64,000 nucleotides of DNA from Fulvivirga sp. (lineage in GTDB: Bacteria; Bacteroidota; Bacteroidia; Cytophagales; Cyclobacteriaceae): NCBI GenBank assembly GCA_028280565.1, contig JANQLQ010000157.1, forward strand, positions 1-64,000. The letters are read 5' to 3'. Shown in pieces: positions 43,605 through 54,100 of the stretch. The stretch's first letter is position 1. The number at the start of each line of letters is the position of its first letter. Below the pieces are notes generated by a model. It was not told where the DNA came from. It did not search any database and saw only the letters and a program-made list of their open reading frames with translations. Position numbers and translations under genes: made by a program.

Positions 43605-44924
43605 TCACGGTCCTAGTCTGAATGTAGCATTTGGCGCACCCACGAAGCACCTGGGCACGATTGGAAATGCATCCGTAACCACGTAAAAATACTCAAATAC
43701 CTGGGCTCCTAATGTAACGCTCCTATCAATGCCATTACATTCGTCCAGGTCTCCCGTTCCACTAGCGTATTCGTAATCATTGGTGTATTTCCCGTTGTAT
43801 TCCCCGCACGGGGCGGTTACCCCATCGCCAGGTCTTTCACCTGTTTTAAGCCGGTAGCTGGGGGTTAGTTCGACGATCGAGGTGCCAGTTTCACTAGGGC
43901 CAAACTTGTAAAGTATAGGAAAGCCATCTGCCGCCCAACCGATCTGCACAGGTTCCGCCGGGACGGTTCCCCCACTTCCCAAACCTGCTAGTAGTACATC
44001 GGCATATTCGACCATATTGCCATGATAATGATAAGTACCATCGGGCTGAACGTGCGCGTAAGCGCAATCCAGCCTTACATCATCCGTATTATTGTTGGGC
44101 TCAAACACCCAGTCCCAGTTGAATTCACCCGTATTGGGGTTTGAGAAGATAAACGGCTCCGCCGGGGCCGGATCTATGGCCACACCATTAAGCCCAACCC
44201 CGGTTCGGTACCTAGGCCTGCCATTGTTAGTGATCAACGTAATGTTAGCAGCCTTGGACGGTGTAGCATCCACGTTATATTCTTTTGCTTCGGTATTAAG
44301 GTTTACTCCCTGCCCGGAAAGCTGGTTGGCATAGTCATGGTTAGGCACCCCATTGGTAAGGATCTCTCGCTCGCCATTTGGGTTCACATTCTCGCTGTAT
44401 TGATTAGCTACAGGAGACATTAAGTCACAACCTCGATCTGCGGTGCTTATGGAATTATCATTGGTGCAGGTTTCCGCAACATCATTATCTGAAATAGTGA
44501 TGGTTAAGGGAGAACCCGCTATCGAAACGTTAGCGGGTAAATTTTGTGATGACAACGTAATAATGATCGTTTCATCCTCTTCTACATCCGTATCATCAAT
44601 AAACGGTATATCGACCGTCACCTCCAGGTCACCATCTGCAATAATTATACTTCCGGGAAGAGCTTGGTAATCGCTGCCGGCGGTTGCGGTGCCACTCACC
44701 TGGTAGGCAACAGTGATCCCCGATCCTTCCTGGTTTGCTTTATCCAGCGAGATCTTAAAGCCTGTACCGGGATCGTTTTCCGCTACAGCGGTCATTCCAC
44801 TTACTGAAACGGTGTAGGTTATTTCTTGGTCTGCCCCGGTACCATCGTCATCTCCGCAGCCCAAAAAGCTCAACAACGATATACAAAGGATCACACCCAA
44901 GGTACGATTCAAAAAACTTGACAT
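43605..44924 (-). CDS. YHYH domain lipoprotein with Calx-beta domain
   Basis: 439 residues. Lipoprotein signal ending L-S-F-L-G-C (Cys about 23), then a Calx-beta-like domain (about 36-150; D-D-T-D-V-E-E-D-E-T-I-I-I-T-L), then a YHYH domain (about 160-430) with its namesake motif G-T-Y-H-Y-H-G-N (about 299-306) and the W-A-A-D-G-F-P-I-L-Y block. Anchored to the outer membrane and probably surface-exposed. Calx-beta domains bind calcium; the YHYH domain's role is unknown. Confidence 0.88.
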   Translation of the reverse strand: MSSFLNRTLGVILCISLLSFLGCGDDDGTGADQEITYTVSVSGMTAVAENDPGTGFKISLDKANQEGSGITVAYQVSGTATAGSDYQALPGSIIIADGDLEVTVDIPFIDDTDVEEDETIIITLSSQNLPANVSIAGSPLTITISDNDVAETCTNDNSISTADRGCDLMSPVANQYSENVNPNGEREILTNGVPNHDYANQLSGQGVNLNTEAKEYNVDATPSKAANITLITNNGRPRYRTGVGLNGVAIDPAPAEPFIFSNPNTGEFNWDWVFEPNNNTDDVRLDCAYAHVQPDGTYHYHGNMVEYADVLLAGLGSGGTVPAEPVQIGWAADGFPILYKFGPSETGTSIVELTPSYRLKTGERPGDGVTAPCGEYNGKYTNDYEYASGTGDLDECNGIDRSVTLGAQVFEYFYVVTDAFPIVPRCFVGAPNATFRLGP

Positions 44925-45225
44925 ATTCCTGGTCGATTAATTGCTCAAAAAATTGTTACTGGGTCATTATAAATTACCATTCTCCCTCCTCCTATTGCAT
45001 TCCCCGTTTGACCTTGTACTACCTATGTCAAAATCGAAAAATCAAAATCGCGGCACTATTAGCGTTAAAACCTATTGGGAGCACAATACTGCCGTACAGG
45101 GTAAACGTCACGGTAGCTGCATTGTTTATGTGTCTGCTAATAAAACAATCCACTGTTGATCAGCACGCCAGGGGGCATTAGTTTCTTCCGGCAATAGGCA
45201 TACGTTTGTTACAAACACAATAGAA
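44925..45225. other. Gap without recognised gene
   Basis: About 300 bp upstream of the YHYH gene. A plus-strand frame at 45027-45159 is open for 44 codons, but has no support. Presumably holds the promoter of the YHYH gene. Confidence 0.4.
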
Positions 45226-45516
45226 TTACAAGCTACCTGGCTCTTTAAAATTAGTACAAAGCCACAAGATGTTGACCAACTTGTCATCATAAGAGTAAAG
45301 AATAGTGGTTTGTGGGGAATGTTGAAATTCTTTTGTGACAGCTTCTCGCAAGGAATCTTTTTATCGTTGTGGAGCTTCCGCTATTTTATTTAAGCATACT
45401 TCCAACCTATGAAAAAAACGTCTAATCTATTTTTCAGTCCACTTTGCCTCGAGATATGCAATTATTTCATCCGGATCCTTATCAGCTTCATCCGTCCAGG
45501 CAACTTCTAAAGCCAC
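45226..45516 (-). pseudogene. RelE/ParE-type toxin remnant
   Basis: Read from GTG 45516 to TAA 45226 in one frame, 97 codons, with two internal stops (TAG 45427-45429 and TAA 45361-45363). The residues match type II toxins of the RelE/ParE fold: E-V-A-W-T-D-E-A, then D-E-I-I-A-Y-L-E-A-K-W-T-E-K, F-F-H-R-L-E-V-C-L-N-K-I-A-E-A-P-Q, then K-E-F-Q-H-S-P-Q-T-T-I-L-Y-S-Y-D-D-K-L-V-N-I-L. Length and order relative to the antitoxin are normal, so only point mutations inactivate it. Confidence 0.8.
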
Positions 45517-45703
45517 TTTTGATACTTTCTCCTCACCTCATTATGGGGGTCACTTTGCCTTCTTCCGCCTGCCGTCACGCTTTATCCAGTGAAGCCGATA
45601 ATGCCAATTCTGATCCCAAAAAAGATTCTATTTTTTCTAGCCCATTCTCATTACACCGCATTACTTGTTCAATTATGTGATACTTTCTTGCCTCAACAGT
45701 CAT
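45507..45703 (-). pseudogene. Antitoxin remnant paired with the RelE/ParE toxin
   Basis: From ATG 45703: M-T-V-E-A-R-K-Y-H-I-I-E-Q-V-M-R, then L-A-L-S-A-S-L-D-K-A, a TGA (45575-45577), R-Q-A-E-E-G-K-V-T-P, a one-base deletion in the CCCCC run, then H-N-E-V-R-R-K-Y-Q-K-W-L and TAG at 45507. This is the RelB/ParD-like addiction-module antitoxin pattern (D-K-A-x-x-Q-A-E-E-G-K-V). It overlaps the toxin start by 10 bp, as expected for a TA operon. Confidence 0.75.
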
Positions 45704-45715
45704 ATTCAAGCTTTT

Positions 45716-45955
45716 TTACAAATTGACAATTCTTCGGTAAATCAGATCTAGGTAATTGGAAAAATGATCGTTATCACAGGTGACATCCAATACTAGGCCG
45801 TTTGCAACTGCCACTACCGTCACCCCATAAACAAAAAACTTCCCTCCAGGTCCGCTACAGCTTTCTCGAAGGGAAGAATTTTTTTGAATCAATCAGAACT
45901 TAATGCAAAGTCTATAAAAAAAAGATAGAGCAAATCCCCCAAAATGGGTTAAATT
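45716..45955. other. Gap with a hairpin and a possible PIN-like remnant
   Basis: On the minus strand positions 45829-45716 stay open to a TAA and read V-V-A-V-A-N-G-L-V-L-D-V-T-C-D-N-D-H-F, loosely like a PIN-domain toxin C-terminus. CTTCCCT (45840-45846) and AGGGAAG form a stem followed by T-rich sequence (about 45840-45890), a likely terminator for one or both strands. Confidence 0.4.
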
Positions 45956-46753
45956 TTATCTCTTTCTTTGACAGATCCATAAATAATGATCAGAAACCAG
46001 CAAAAGGCGGTCCTGTGCTAGCGAAGCGAAGGTTGCAGGGCGAGGTATTTTTACAGTGCGTCGAACATTTTGGTAGATATCGTAAAGATGGATCTCATTG
46101 TCTTTTACAAAATACATTTCATTCTTAAAAAAATTAAAATAACCTACCCCCATTTCGGGCCATGTCTCCAGGTAGTTACCCAGGTTGTCAAAAACAAGGA
46201 TACCTTCGGTGGTATCGCTAAAAAAAAGGAGATTTTGATATTCACGCATAAAACGGATGTCGTAGCTACTCTTAGCCATAAGCAGGTCAAAAGGCTGCTG
46301 GATGGTGATCCTACCGAGGGTAACATCATATTTTTTTAAGCTGAAATCGCTATAATCAATCACCCAGATGTTGTTATCCGCGCTCATGGTGGCTAAGCCT
46401 ACGTAGCTGGATACCACGTCTAGCGAGAATCGATTCGTGGAGGTCAAAAAACGGTCGAGGAACATGTACTCTTGAAAGTCTCCATAATACAAGAATACTT
46501 TTAAGGGATTCCAAGCTTCTATCAAGGTAATGTCACCCGGCTTTCCAGGTGAAAAGTGTTCTAACAGTTGACCTTGAGTATCGTATTTGTCTACGTCCCC
46601 GTTTTGACTGACAAGGTATAGATTCCCTTGCTTATCCCGGGAGACTTTGTAAGGACGTTCAATAGGGATGGAGTCCAGCAATTCGTAGCCCTGGGCGAAA
46701 ATAGTTTGTGCGAATAATAGCAGCACGAGCGCTAGGGACGTGCTATTTTTCAA
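45956..46753 (-). CDS. Secreted protein, beta-propeller-like
   Basis: About 265 residues if started at the TTG 46753, which gives a good signal peptide (M-K-N-S-T-S-L-A-L-V-L-L-L-F-A-Q-T-I-F-A); the upstream ATG at 46792 adds 13 residues and weakens it. The mature part has repeated strands with aromatic-aspartate turns (G-D-V-D-K-Y-D, F-S-L-K-K-Y-D, I-L-V-F-D-N-L-G-N-Y), typical of six-bladed propellers. It overlaps the end of lpxH. Role unknown, probably periplasmic. Confidence 0.72.
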   Translation of the reverse strand: MKNSTSLALVLLLFAQTIFAQGYELLDSIPIERPYKVSRDKQGNLYLVSQNGDVDKYDTQGQLLEHFSPGKPGDITLIEAWNPLKVFLYYGDFQEYMFLDRFLTSTNRFSLDVVSSYVGLATMSADNNIWVIDYSDFSLKKYDVTLGRITIQQPFDLLMAKSSYDIRFMREYQNLLFFSDTTEGILVFDNLGNYLETWPEMGVGYFNFFKNEMYFVKDNEIHLYDIYQNVRRTVKIPRPATFASLAQDRLLLVSDHYLWICQRKR

Positions 46754-47513
46754 AAGTAAGCAATTCGAAATTAGTGCCGTCGTATTTGCCATACGTGAAA
46801 AAATTAACCCATTCGCCTAAGTTGATATACCTGCTGTTTTCTGCCACCTCTATATCTAACGGTAAATGGCGGTGGCCGAATACATAGTAGTCATGATGCT
46901 GCTTGCTTTCCACGGCTTTGCAGTATTGTAGCAGGTGTTCTTTTTCGCTAAAGAACTCGCCCTCCCCACTTTTAGCGCTACTGATCCTACTGCTCTTGCT
47001 CCAGTAATTAGCAATGCTGATACCAAGGTTAGGATGTATACGGGCAAAAAGCCATTGACATAGTGGGTTCCTGAATACTTTTTTGAGGAATTTATATAGG
47101 GTATCCCCCGGCCCCAGGCCGTCGCCATGACCTACCAGCAGTTTTTGCGGCCCTACGACCAGCTCTTGCTCCTTGCGGTAGATGGGAATGTTGAGCTCTT
47201 CGGTAAAGTAGTCAAACATCCACATATCGTGGTTACCCGTAAAAAAGATCACGGGGATGCCCGCGTCTGTCAGCTCGGCTAGCTTCCCTTGCAGGCGTGT
47301 AAATCCCTTGGGAATGGCATGTTTGTATTCAAACCAAAAATCGAATATATCACCCAACAGGTAAATAGAGTGGGCGTCCTGCTTGATAAGATCGAGCCAG
47401 CGGACTATTTTTTTTTCTCGCTCAAGGCTTTCTTCCCGGCTGGGTACCCCTAAATGGAAATCTGAAGCAAAATAAATAGATTGATTATCAAGGGATTCTA
47501 TCTTTGGTAGCAT
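46743..47513 (-). CDS. lpxH: UDP-2,3-diacylglucosamine diphosphatase
   Basis: 256 residues of the calcineurin-like phosphoesterase fold. Metal ligands are visible as D-F-H-L-G (about 18-22), L-G-D-I-F-D-F-W (about 53-60), G-N-H-D (about 92-95), G-H-G-D-G (about 128-132) and G-H-R-H (about 218-221). It removes UMP from UDP-diacylglucosamine in lipid A synthesis at the inner membrane. It begins 64 bp after ftsH, with a terminator between. Confidence 0.93.
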   Translation of the reverse strand: MLPKIESLDNQSIYFASDFHLGVPSREESLEREKKIVRWLDLIKQDAHSIYLLGDIFDFWFEYKHAIPKGFTRLQGKLAELTDAGIPVIFFTGNHDMWMFDYFTEELNIPIYRKEQELVVGPQKLLVGHGDGLGPGDTLYKFLKKVFRNPLCQWLFARIHPNLGISIANYWSKSSRISSAKSGEGEFFSEKEHLLQYCKAVESKQHHDYYVFGHRHLPLDIEVAENSRYINLGEWVNFFTYGKYDGTNFELLTFEK

Positions 47514-47530
47514 ACAATGATGGGCATAAA

Positions 47531-47562
47531 AAAATCAGGCACATCCCTGCACCTGATCTTTT
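47531..47562 (-). terminator. Terminator after ftsH
   Basis: ATCAGG (47534-47539) and CCTGAT (47552-47557) pair with inner extension; the minus-strand product ends in seven Ts. lpxH starts 18 bp beyond it, so it may also act as an attenuator. Confidence 0.7.
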
Positions 47563-47576
47563 GTATAAATGCTATT

Positions 47577-49637
47577 TTAATTTTCTTTATCTACGTCGGC
47601 CGTTTCTTGTTCAGGAGCCTCGTCACTTTGGTTTGATACTGGTTTAGTACTTGGATTCGTGTCTTCTTGCTCTTTAACAGCTTCCTGCTCCTTGGTCTTG
47701 CCATTGGTGAACGCTTCATACGAGGTCTGGTGTACGAAAGGCCTTTTCCCGATGAGTCGCTCCAAGTCAGTTTGAAAGATGATCTCTTTTTCAAGCAGTT
47801 CTTTAGCTACCACTTCCAATTCTTCACCATGTTTACTGAGCAGGGCCTTGGTCCTTCCGTAAGCGTTGTCAATGAGCTTCCGTACTTCTTCGTCTATGGT
47901 TTCAGCAGTGGCCTCTGAGTAGGGCTTGGTAAAGCTGTAGTCAGACTGCTTAGAATCGTAGAACGAAAGGTTACCGATCTTGTCGTTCATACCGTATACA
48001 CTTACTATGCTGTAGGCCATCTTCGTAACCCTTTCCAAGTCACTCAGGGCCCCGGTGGATATTTTACCAAAAGTTAGCTCTTCTGCAGCACGGCCACCCA
48101 GCGCCATACACATCTCGTCTACCAATTGTTCGGTCTGGTATAAGAACTGTTCTTTAGGCAGGTATTGGGCATATCCCAGTGCGGCTACCCCGCGAGGAAC
48201 GATGCTGACTTTTACCAAGGGATCGGCATGTTCCAAGAACCAGCCAGCTACGGCATGGCCGGCTTCGTGGTAGGCCACGATCTTTTTTTCTTCCGGTGAA
48301 ATGATCTTGTTTTTCTTTTCCAATCCCCCGATCACCCTATCGATAGCATCTTGGAAGTCTTGCATATCCACTGCTGCTTTGTCCCTTCGTGCCGCGATCA
48401 GGGCCGCTTCGTTACAAACGTTGGCGATTTCCGCCCCGGCGAATCCCGGCGTTTGGGCAGCAAGCTTCTTAGGATCTACGTCTTTGGCCATTTTCAATGG
48501 CTTCAAGTGTACTTTAAAGATAGCCTCACGACCGACTATATCCGGCTTATCGATGCTGATCTGCCTGTCAAAACGACCCGGTCTCATAAGGGCCGAATCC
48601 AATACGTCCGGCCGGTTCGTAGCCGCCAAGATGATTACCCCGGAATCCGTAGAGAAGCCATCCATCTCAACAAGCAATGAATTCAATGTATTCTCCCGTT
48701 CGTCGTTAGAGCCAGGCATTTGCCCCCTGCCCCTGGATCGACCGATGGCATCAATTTCATCAATAAATACGATACAAGGCGCCTTTTCTTTTGCTTGCTT
48801 GAACAGGTCACGGACCCGGGCGGCGCCTACTCCTACAAACATTTCCACGAAATCAGATCCTGAAAGAGTGAAAAACGGCACTGCCGCTTCCCCCGCCACA
48901 GCCTTGGCCAATAATGTCTTACCTGTACCGGGAGGGCCAACAAGCAGGGCACCTTTAGGGATCTTACCTCCAAGTTTGGTAAACTTCCCGGGGTTTTTAA
49001 GGAAATCAACAATTTCTTTCACTTCTTCTTTCGCTTCATCAAGCCCGGCTACATTGCCAAAAGTGATCTTGACTTTGTTCTCGGCATCAAAAAGCGCTGC
49101 TTTGGATTTCCCGATGTTAAAGATCTGCCCTCCTGGGCCTGCGCCACCGGTCATCCTGCGCATCAGGAACCAGAAACCAAACAAGATCAGTGCTAAAATG
49201 ACCCACTGCCATATGATGCTTAGGTAATCCGCCCTTTCTTCAAACTTGATCTCGATACGCTGATCTTTGGGTAAGCTTTCGTTCCACTCGTCAAAATCAT
49301 TCTCAAATTTGGAAAGCTCCCCGAACTTACAGGTAAAATGTGGACCGGACCCTACGCCAAACATGTTGTTTGATTCCAGGTCTGACCTATATTTTGCATT
49401 ATCCAGCGCCTCGGGCTTCAACGTGATCTCCGCATAACTTTGGTTTCTTATCACCACCACTTTCTCCACGTCATTGCTCATGATCATATTTTCCAATCGA
49501 TTGCTGGAAACTACCGGCAGCGAATTCGCTCCATTGAAATATGTCACACCGAAAATTAACGCGATAAGGATGGCAATGATCCATACCTGGTAATTCGGCT
49601 TCGGCGACTTCGGTATTATTTTTTTCTTATCTGGCAT
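47577..49637 (-). CDS. ftsH: ATP-dependent zinc metalloprotease FtsH
   Basis: 686 residues. Membrane helices at about 16-33 and 135-153 flank a periplasmic domain; then the AAA domain with G-P-P-G-T-G-K-T (about 231-238), I-D-E-I-D-A-I-G (about 288-295), arginine-finger region R-P-G-R-F-D-R (about 345-351), and the zinc protease motif H-E-A-G-H (about 450-454). The C-terminal 45 residues are acidic and low-complexity. It degrades misfolded membrane proteins and regulators. rsfS precedes it by 55 bp on the same strand. Confidence 0.97.
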   Translation of the reverse strand: MPDKKKIIPKSPKPNYQVWIIAILIALIFGVTYFNGANSLPVVSSNRLENMIMSNDVEKVVVIRNQSYAEITLKPEALDNAKYRSDLESNNMFGVGSGPHFTCKFGELSKFENDFDEWNESLPKDQRIEIKFEERADYLSIIWQWVILALILFGFWFLMRRMTGGAGPGGQIFNIGKSKAALFDAENKVKITFGNVAGLDEAKEEVKEIVDFLKNPGKFTKLGGKIPKGALLVGPPGTGKTLLAKAVAGEAAVPFFTLSGSDFVEMFVGVGAARVRDLFKQAKEKAPCIVFIDEIDAIGRSRGRGQMPGSNDERENTLNSLLVEMDGFSTDSGVIILAATNRPDVLDSALMRPGRFDRQISIDKPDIVGREAIFKVHLKPLKMAKDVDPKKLAAQTPGFAGAEIANVCNEAALIAARRDKAAVDMQDFQDAIDRVIGGLEKKNKIISPEEKKIVAYHEAGHAVAGWFLEHADPLVKVSIVPRGVAALGYAQYLPKEQFLYQTEQLVDEMCMALGGRAAEELTFGKISTGALSDLERVTKMAYSIVSVYGMNDKIGNLSFYDSKQSDYSFTKPYSEATAETIDEEVRKLIDNAYGRTKALLSKHGEELEVVAKELLEKEIIFQTDLERLIGKRPFVHQTSYEAFTNGKTKEQEAVKEQEDTNPSTKPVSNQSDEAPEQETADVDKEN

Positions 49638-49692
49638 CTTCCTCTTCTATTGATCTCTTTTTTAACGGCTCTTAATATTTAATGTTCATCCC

Positions 49693-50070
49693 TTAAGGAG
49701 TTTCTTCGTAGGAATGGATCAGCGCATCGCCCCATAAAGTCTCTAATGCATAAAAATCCCTCTTTTCCCTTTTGAAGATATGGGCTACCACGTTGACATA
49801 ATCTATTAACATCCACTCCTTATTGTCTTTGCCCTCTTGGTGCCAGGGATCTTCATTCAACTCTTTGCTCACCTGCTCGTCCACTGACTCCGCTATGGCA
49901 TCAATTTGTGTGTCAGAATTTCCGGTGCACAACACAAAAAAGTCTGCCACCGCATTTTTGACATTTCTTAAGTCCATTAAAACTATTTCGGAAGCTTTTT
50001 TCTCTTGCATGCCCCTCACTACCGCCTGGCTCAACTTTTCGGAAGGTGTCAACGTGCTATTTACATCCAT
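49693..50070 (-). CDS. rsfS: Ribosome silencing factor (Iojap family)
   Basis: 125 residues. V-L-M-D-L-R-N-V-K-N-A-V-A-D-F-F-V-L-C-T-G-N-S-D-T-Q is the family signature (roughly residues 29-54), followed by W-H-Q-E-G-K-D-N-K-E-W-M-L-I-D-Y-V-N-V-V-A-H-I-F. It binds ribosomal protein uL14 and keeps the 50S subunit from joining 30S under starvation. The gene diverges from birA and precedes ftsH, an order found often in Bacteroidota. Confidence 0.95.
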   Translation of the reverse strand: MDVNSTLTPSEKLSQAVVRGMQEKKASEIVLMDLRNVKNAVADFFVLCTGNSDTQIDAIAESVDEQVSKELNEDPWHQEGKDNKEWMLIDYVNVVAHIFKREKRDFYALETLWGDALIHSYEETP

Positions 50071-50111
50071 TCACTATATTTGGTTGTATCAATCAAAACT
50101 ACAAAAAATAG

Positions 50112-50864
50112 TTGTATAAAATTCTTGCCAAAACCTTAATTCTGGGAAAAAAGGTAGTTTTCCTGCCATCTTGTCATTCTACTAACACCAAGGCTTCTGA
50201 ACTTCTAAAAGACGAATCTTTGATGGAAGGCACCGTGGTAATCACCAATGACCAGCTGGCCGGGCAAGGGCAACGCGGCAATCATTGGGAATCCGAACCG
50301 GGGAAGAACCTGACATTTTCTATCATTTTTAGACCTACCTTCATCCCTGTAGACAAGCAGTTCAGACTTACGATGTCAATAGCGCTCGGCATAGCAGATT
50401 GCCTCAATCGCTTGGCTACGGGCTTCTTGGTAAAATGGCCTAATGATATTTATTACGGCGACCGTAAGATCTGCGGAATACTGATCCATAACACTGTCAA
50501 CGGAGATACGATTTCCAATGCCGTGATCGGCATAGGTCTTAACGTGAACCAACATTCTTTCCGCCAGCCCCGTGCTATTTCGCTAGCCAATATCTTGGAG
50601 GAAGAACTGGACTTACCCTTCCTGCTGGAAGATGTATGTGAACATATCGAAAAAAGATACTTGCAACTCAAGCTTGGTGAAGGCCAAAGACTTAAAAGCC
50701 AATACCTTCAACGGCTTATGGGTTTTGGCGAACACCGCCTCTACACAGACGGTTCCGACTTTTCCGGTCGTATTATAGACGTACATGAAAATGGTCAGCT
50801 GGAAATAGAACGCCACGACGGATCGAAACTGTATGGGTTTAAAGAAGTGGAATTCATCTTCTAG
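50112..50864 (+). CDS. birA: Biotin-[acetyl-CoA-carboxylase] ligase
   Basis: 250 residues from a TTG start (no ATG until deep in the catalytic domain). It lacks the N-terminal helix-turn-helix of E. coli BirA, so it is a class I ligase without repressor function. Motifs: C-H-S-T-N-T-K-A (about 21-28), G-Q-G-Q-R-G-N-H-W (the biotinyl-AMP loop, about 54-62), K-W-P-N-D-I-Y (about 113-119) and K-I-C-G-I-L-I (about 123-129). It attaches biotin to carboxyl carrier proteins. Divergent from rsfS by 41 bp. Confidence 0.93.
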   Translation: MYKILAKTLILGKKVVFLPSCHSTNTKASELLKDESLMEGTVVITNDQLAGQGQRGNHWESEPGKNLTFSIIFRPTFIPVDKQFRLTMSIALGIADCLNRLATGFLVKWPNDIYYGDRKICGILIHNTVNGDTISNAVIGIGLNVNQHSFRQPRAISLANILEEELDLPFLLEDVCEHIEKRYLQLKLGEGQRLKSQYLQRLMGFGEHRLYTDGSDFSGRIIDVHENGQLEIERHDGSKLYGFKEVEFIF

Positions 50865-51109
50865 CCAATTAGTAGACCCTGCTACGATCATCATGCAAAG
50901 AGTGACCTGTAGATCTAACGTGTAAAACCAATCGAACGGCTCCTGGTCATTGCCTTTTGCCGACCGCCAACTGCTCATGTTCGCCCTACTCCACGCTCCA
51001 CGCGCCTTCGTATTGGGCCATTCATGGAAGGATTCCCAGCCTTTTTCATTCATCTTTTGGATTAGCGCTGGAGTTAGAGCAATTTAGGTCACTTTAAATT
51101 CTATATTTT
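50865..51109. other. Gap with a weak family C trace
   Basis: TTGCCTTTTGCCGACCGCCAACTGC (50953-50977 region) resembles the C hairpin arm, followed by CCTACTCCACGCTCCACGCG. No gene. TATATTTT just before the VPS10 start may be a -7 box. Confidence 0.4.
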
Positions 51110-54100
51110 ATGACCAGATCAATACGGAACGGCATAGTGGCCCTTCTCTTCATCGCTACACATTCTCTCTTTAGTCAAACCTTGGATATGGAAATGCTTA
51201 AGGGCATGAAACCCAGGAGCATCGGGCCTGCGGGGATGAGTGGCAGGGTCACGGCCATTGATGTGGTACATAAGGATCCCAGCACGATCTACGTAGGTAC
51301 GGCTTCGGGGGGCCTTTGGAAGTCCGAAAGTGGGGGCATCGACTGGAAACCTGTTTTTGACAAGATGGAGGTCATGTCGATCGGTGCGGTGGCCATACAG
51401 CAGGACAATCCTGGCGTGGTATGGGCTGGAACAGGCGAGGGAAACCCAAGGAATAGCTTAAATGGAGGGTATGGCATCTATAAAAGCCTCGATGGAGGTA
51501 AGAATTGGGAGCTTATGGGGCTGGAGAAAACCCGCAACATCCATCGCATCATCATCCATAAAGATAACCCTGATATTGTTTACGTAGGGGCTATCGGCTC
51601 ACCGTGGGGAGAACACCCGGAGCGAGGTGTGTTCAAGACCACCGATGGGGGTAAAACATGGAAAAAAGTACTGTTCGTGGATGAAAAGACAGGCACAGCG
51701 GACTTGGTCGTGGACCCTAACAATCCTAACAAGCTTTTTGCCGCCATGTGGGAGCACAGGAGAAAACCGTGGACGTTTAATTCCGGCGGACCGGGCTCGG
51801 GCCTGTATATCACGGTAGATGGCGGCGATAATTGGAAAAAGCTCACAGATGAAGATGGACTGCCCAAAGGCGACCTTGGCAGGATAGGCCTGGCTGTGGC
51901 CAAAAGCGATCCCAAGCGCGTTTATGCGCTAGTAGAATCTAAAAAAAATGCATTGTACCGCTCTGAGGACGGGGGGTACAAATGGACAAAGATCAACGAC
52001 AAAGGCGAGATCGGGAACCGCCCATTCTACTATTCCGAGATCTATGTGGATCCGCAAAATGAGAATCGATTGTATTCCCTTTTTACGTATGTAAACGTTA
52101 GCGAAGACGGGGGAAAGTCATTTAAACAGCTCATGAAGGCTTACGGCTCTAGCCAGGGCGTCCACCCCGACCACCACGCTTGGTGGATCCACCCCGAAGA
52201 CCCCGATTTCATGATCGAGGGGAACGACGGCGGCTTGAACATTACCCACGACAGGGGCCGGACTTGGCGGTTTGTGGAAAACCTTCCCTTGGCCCAGTTC
52301 TATCATATCAGCGTGGATATGGAATACCCGTATAACGTCTACGGCGGGATGCAAGATAACGGCTCATGGGCAGGTCCTGCGTATGTATGGAAATCCCAAG
52401 GTATACGCAATGCTTACTGGCAAGAGATCTCTTTCGGCGATGGGTTTGATGTAGTTCCCGACCCGGATAATAGCCGGTATGGGTATTCAATGTCACAGCA
52501 AGGGTTTGTAGTCCGGTATGATCGCGTAACAGGCCATACCAAGATCGTAAGACCCACACACCCCGACCCTGACATGCGCCTGAGATTCAACTGGAATGCA
52601 GCCATAGCACAGGACCCTTTTGATAATTCTACACTTTATTTCGGCAGCCAATTTGTGCATAAAAGCACGGATAAAGGGGGCACATGGACCGTGATATCCC
52701 CGGACCTCACCACCAACGATCCCGAAAAACAAAAGCAGCACGAAAGCGGGGGGCTGACAATGGACGCCACCGGGGCAGAAAATAATACGACTATCCTGGC
52801 CATTGCCCCAAGCCCTATTGAGAAAGGCTTATTGTGGGTAGGTACTGATGATGGCTACGTTCAAATTTCCAGGGACGGCGGCCAAAGCTGGACCAACGTA
52901 ACCTCCAACATCACCGGCATGCCACGGGGAAGCTGGGTAGCCCAAGTGAAGGCTTCTACCTACAATGCCGGGGAGGCATTTGTCGTGGTCAATAATTATC
53001 GGAATTTCGATTTCAAACCTTATTTGTTCCACACACAAGACTATGGACGTACTTGGAAAAGCTTAGTCAAAGAAAGCCAGGTATGGACCTACACGCTCTC
53101 TTTTGTCCAGGACCCGGTAGAGCCTAACCTCATGTTCCTAGGCTCGGAAGGTGGGCTATATGTGAGTACAGATGCCGGCCGTAACTGGACGCACTGGACG
53201 AATGAATATCCCAAAGTCTCTACTATGGACTTGGCCATTCATCCCAGGGAATATGACCTAGTGATCGGGACTTACGGACGAGCAGCCTATGTGCTGGATG
53301 ATATACGGCCCCTCAGGGCCATCGCTAAAGAAGGGGCCGGTGTGTTGAACCGCCAAATAAAGATATTTGACCCCGCAGATGCCTACATTACCTTAAACCA
53401 AGAGGCTTCAGGCACCCGTTTTGCCGGCAATGCGATGTACAACGGCGAGAACCGCCGCCGTGGGGCTATGATCTCTTATGTGATCAATAAACCGGGAAAA
53501 GAAAAGAAAGTAGAAGCCACACCGCCGCCTGCCACTACGAAAAGCAGGCGAAGGAAAAGAAACCCGGTGCCCCCACCGGCGCCAAACCCGGCTACTGTAT
53601 CCAATGAGGATACTGCTAAAGTGAGCTACGATTCCTTAACCCTCCAGGTCTTTGACGATAAGGGAACGCTTATCCGCACCTTAAAAACGAAGGCGCCAAA
53701 AGATTCGGGGCTGCATAGAATGTATTGGGGGCTCAATGAAAAAGGTATTAGGAAGGCTTCTCGTAGAAAGCCTAAGAAAAGCGGCCCGGAACCGGGAGGA
53801 GTTACCGTGCTACCCGGGAGGTATAAGCTACGCTTGAAATATGGAGAAAAAATGGACTCTACATTGATCAATGTACGTTTCGATCCACGTGTGGAAATGT
53901 CAAACTCCGTGTTAGCTGCCAAACGGTCTATGCTAAAGCGTATTGAAAAAAGCGAGGAATTAGCGGCAGAAGCTATGCACAGGCTGGTCGAATCCAAAGA
54001 ATTGGTAGGAGACTACACCCAAAAGATGAAAGATAAGGATGCGGAACAGTTTAAGGAGCTTATAGAAAAAGGGAAAACCGTCAAAGATTCCATAGAGTCT

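Noticed and set aside
45027-45159. 44-codon plus-strand frame
   Set aside because: No family resemblance, lies in the upstream region of the YHYH gene.
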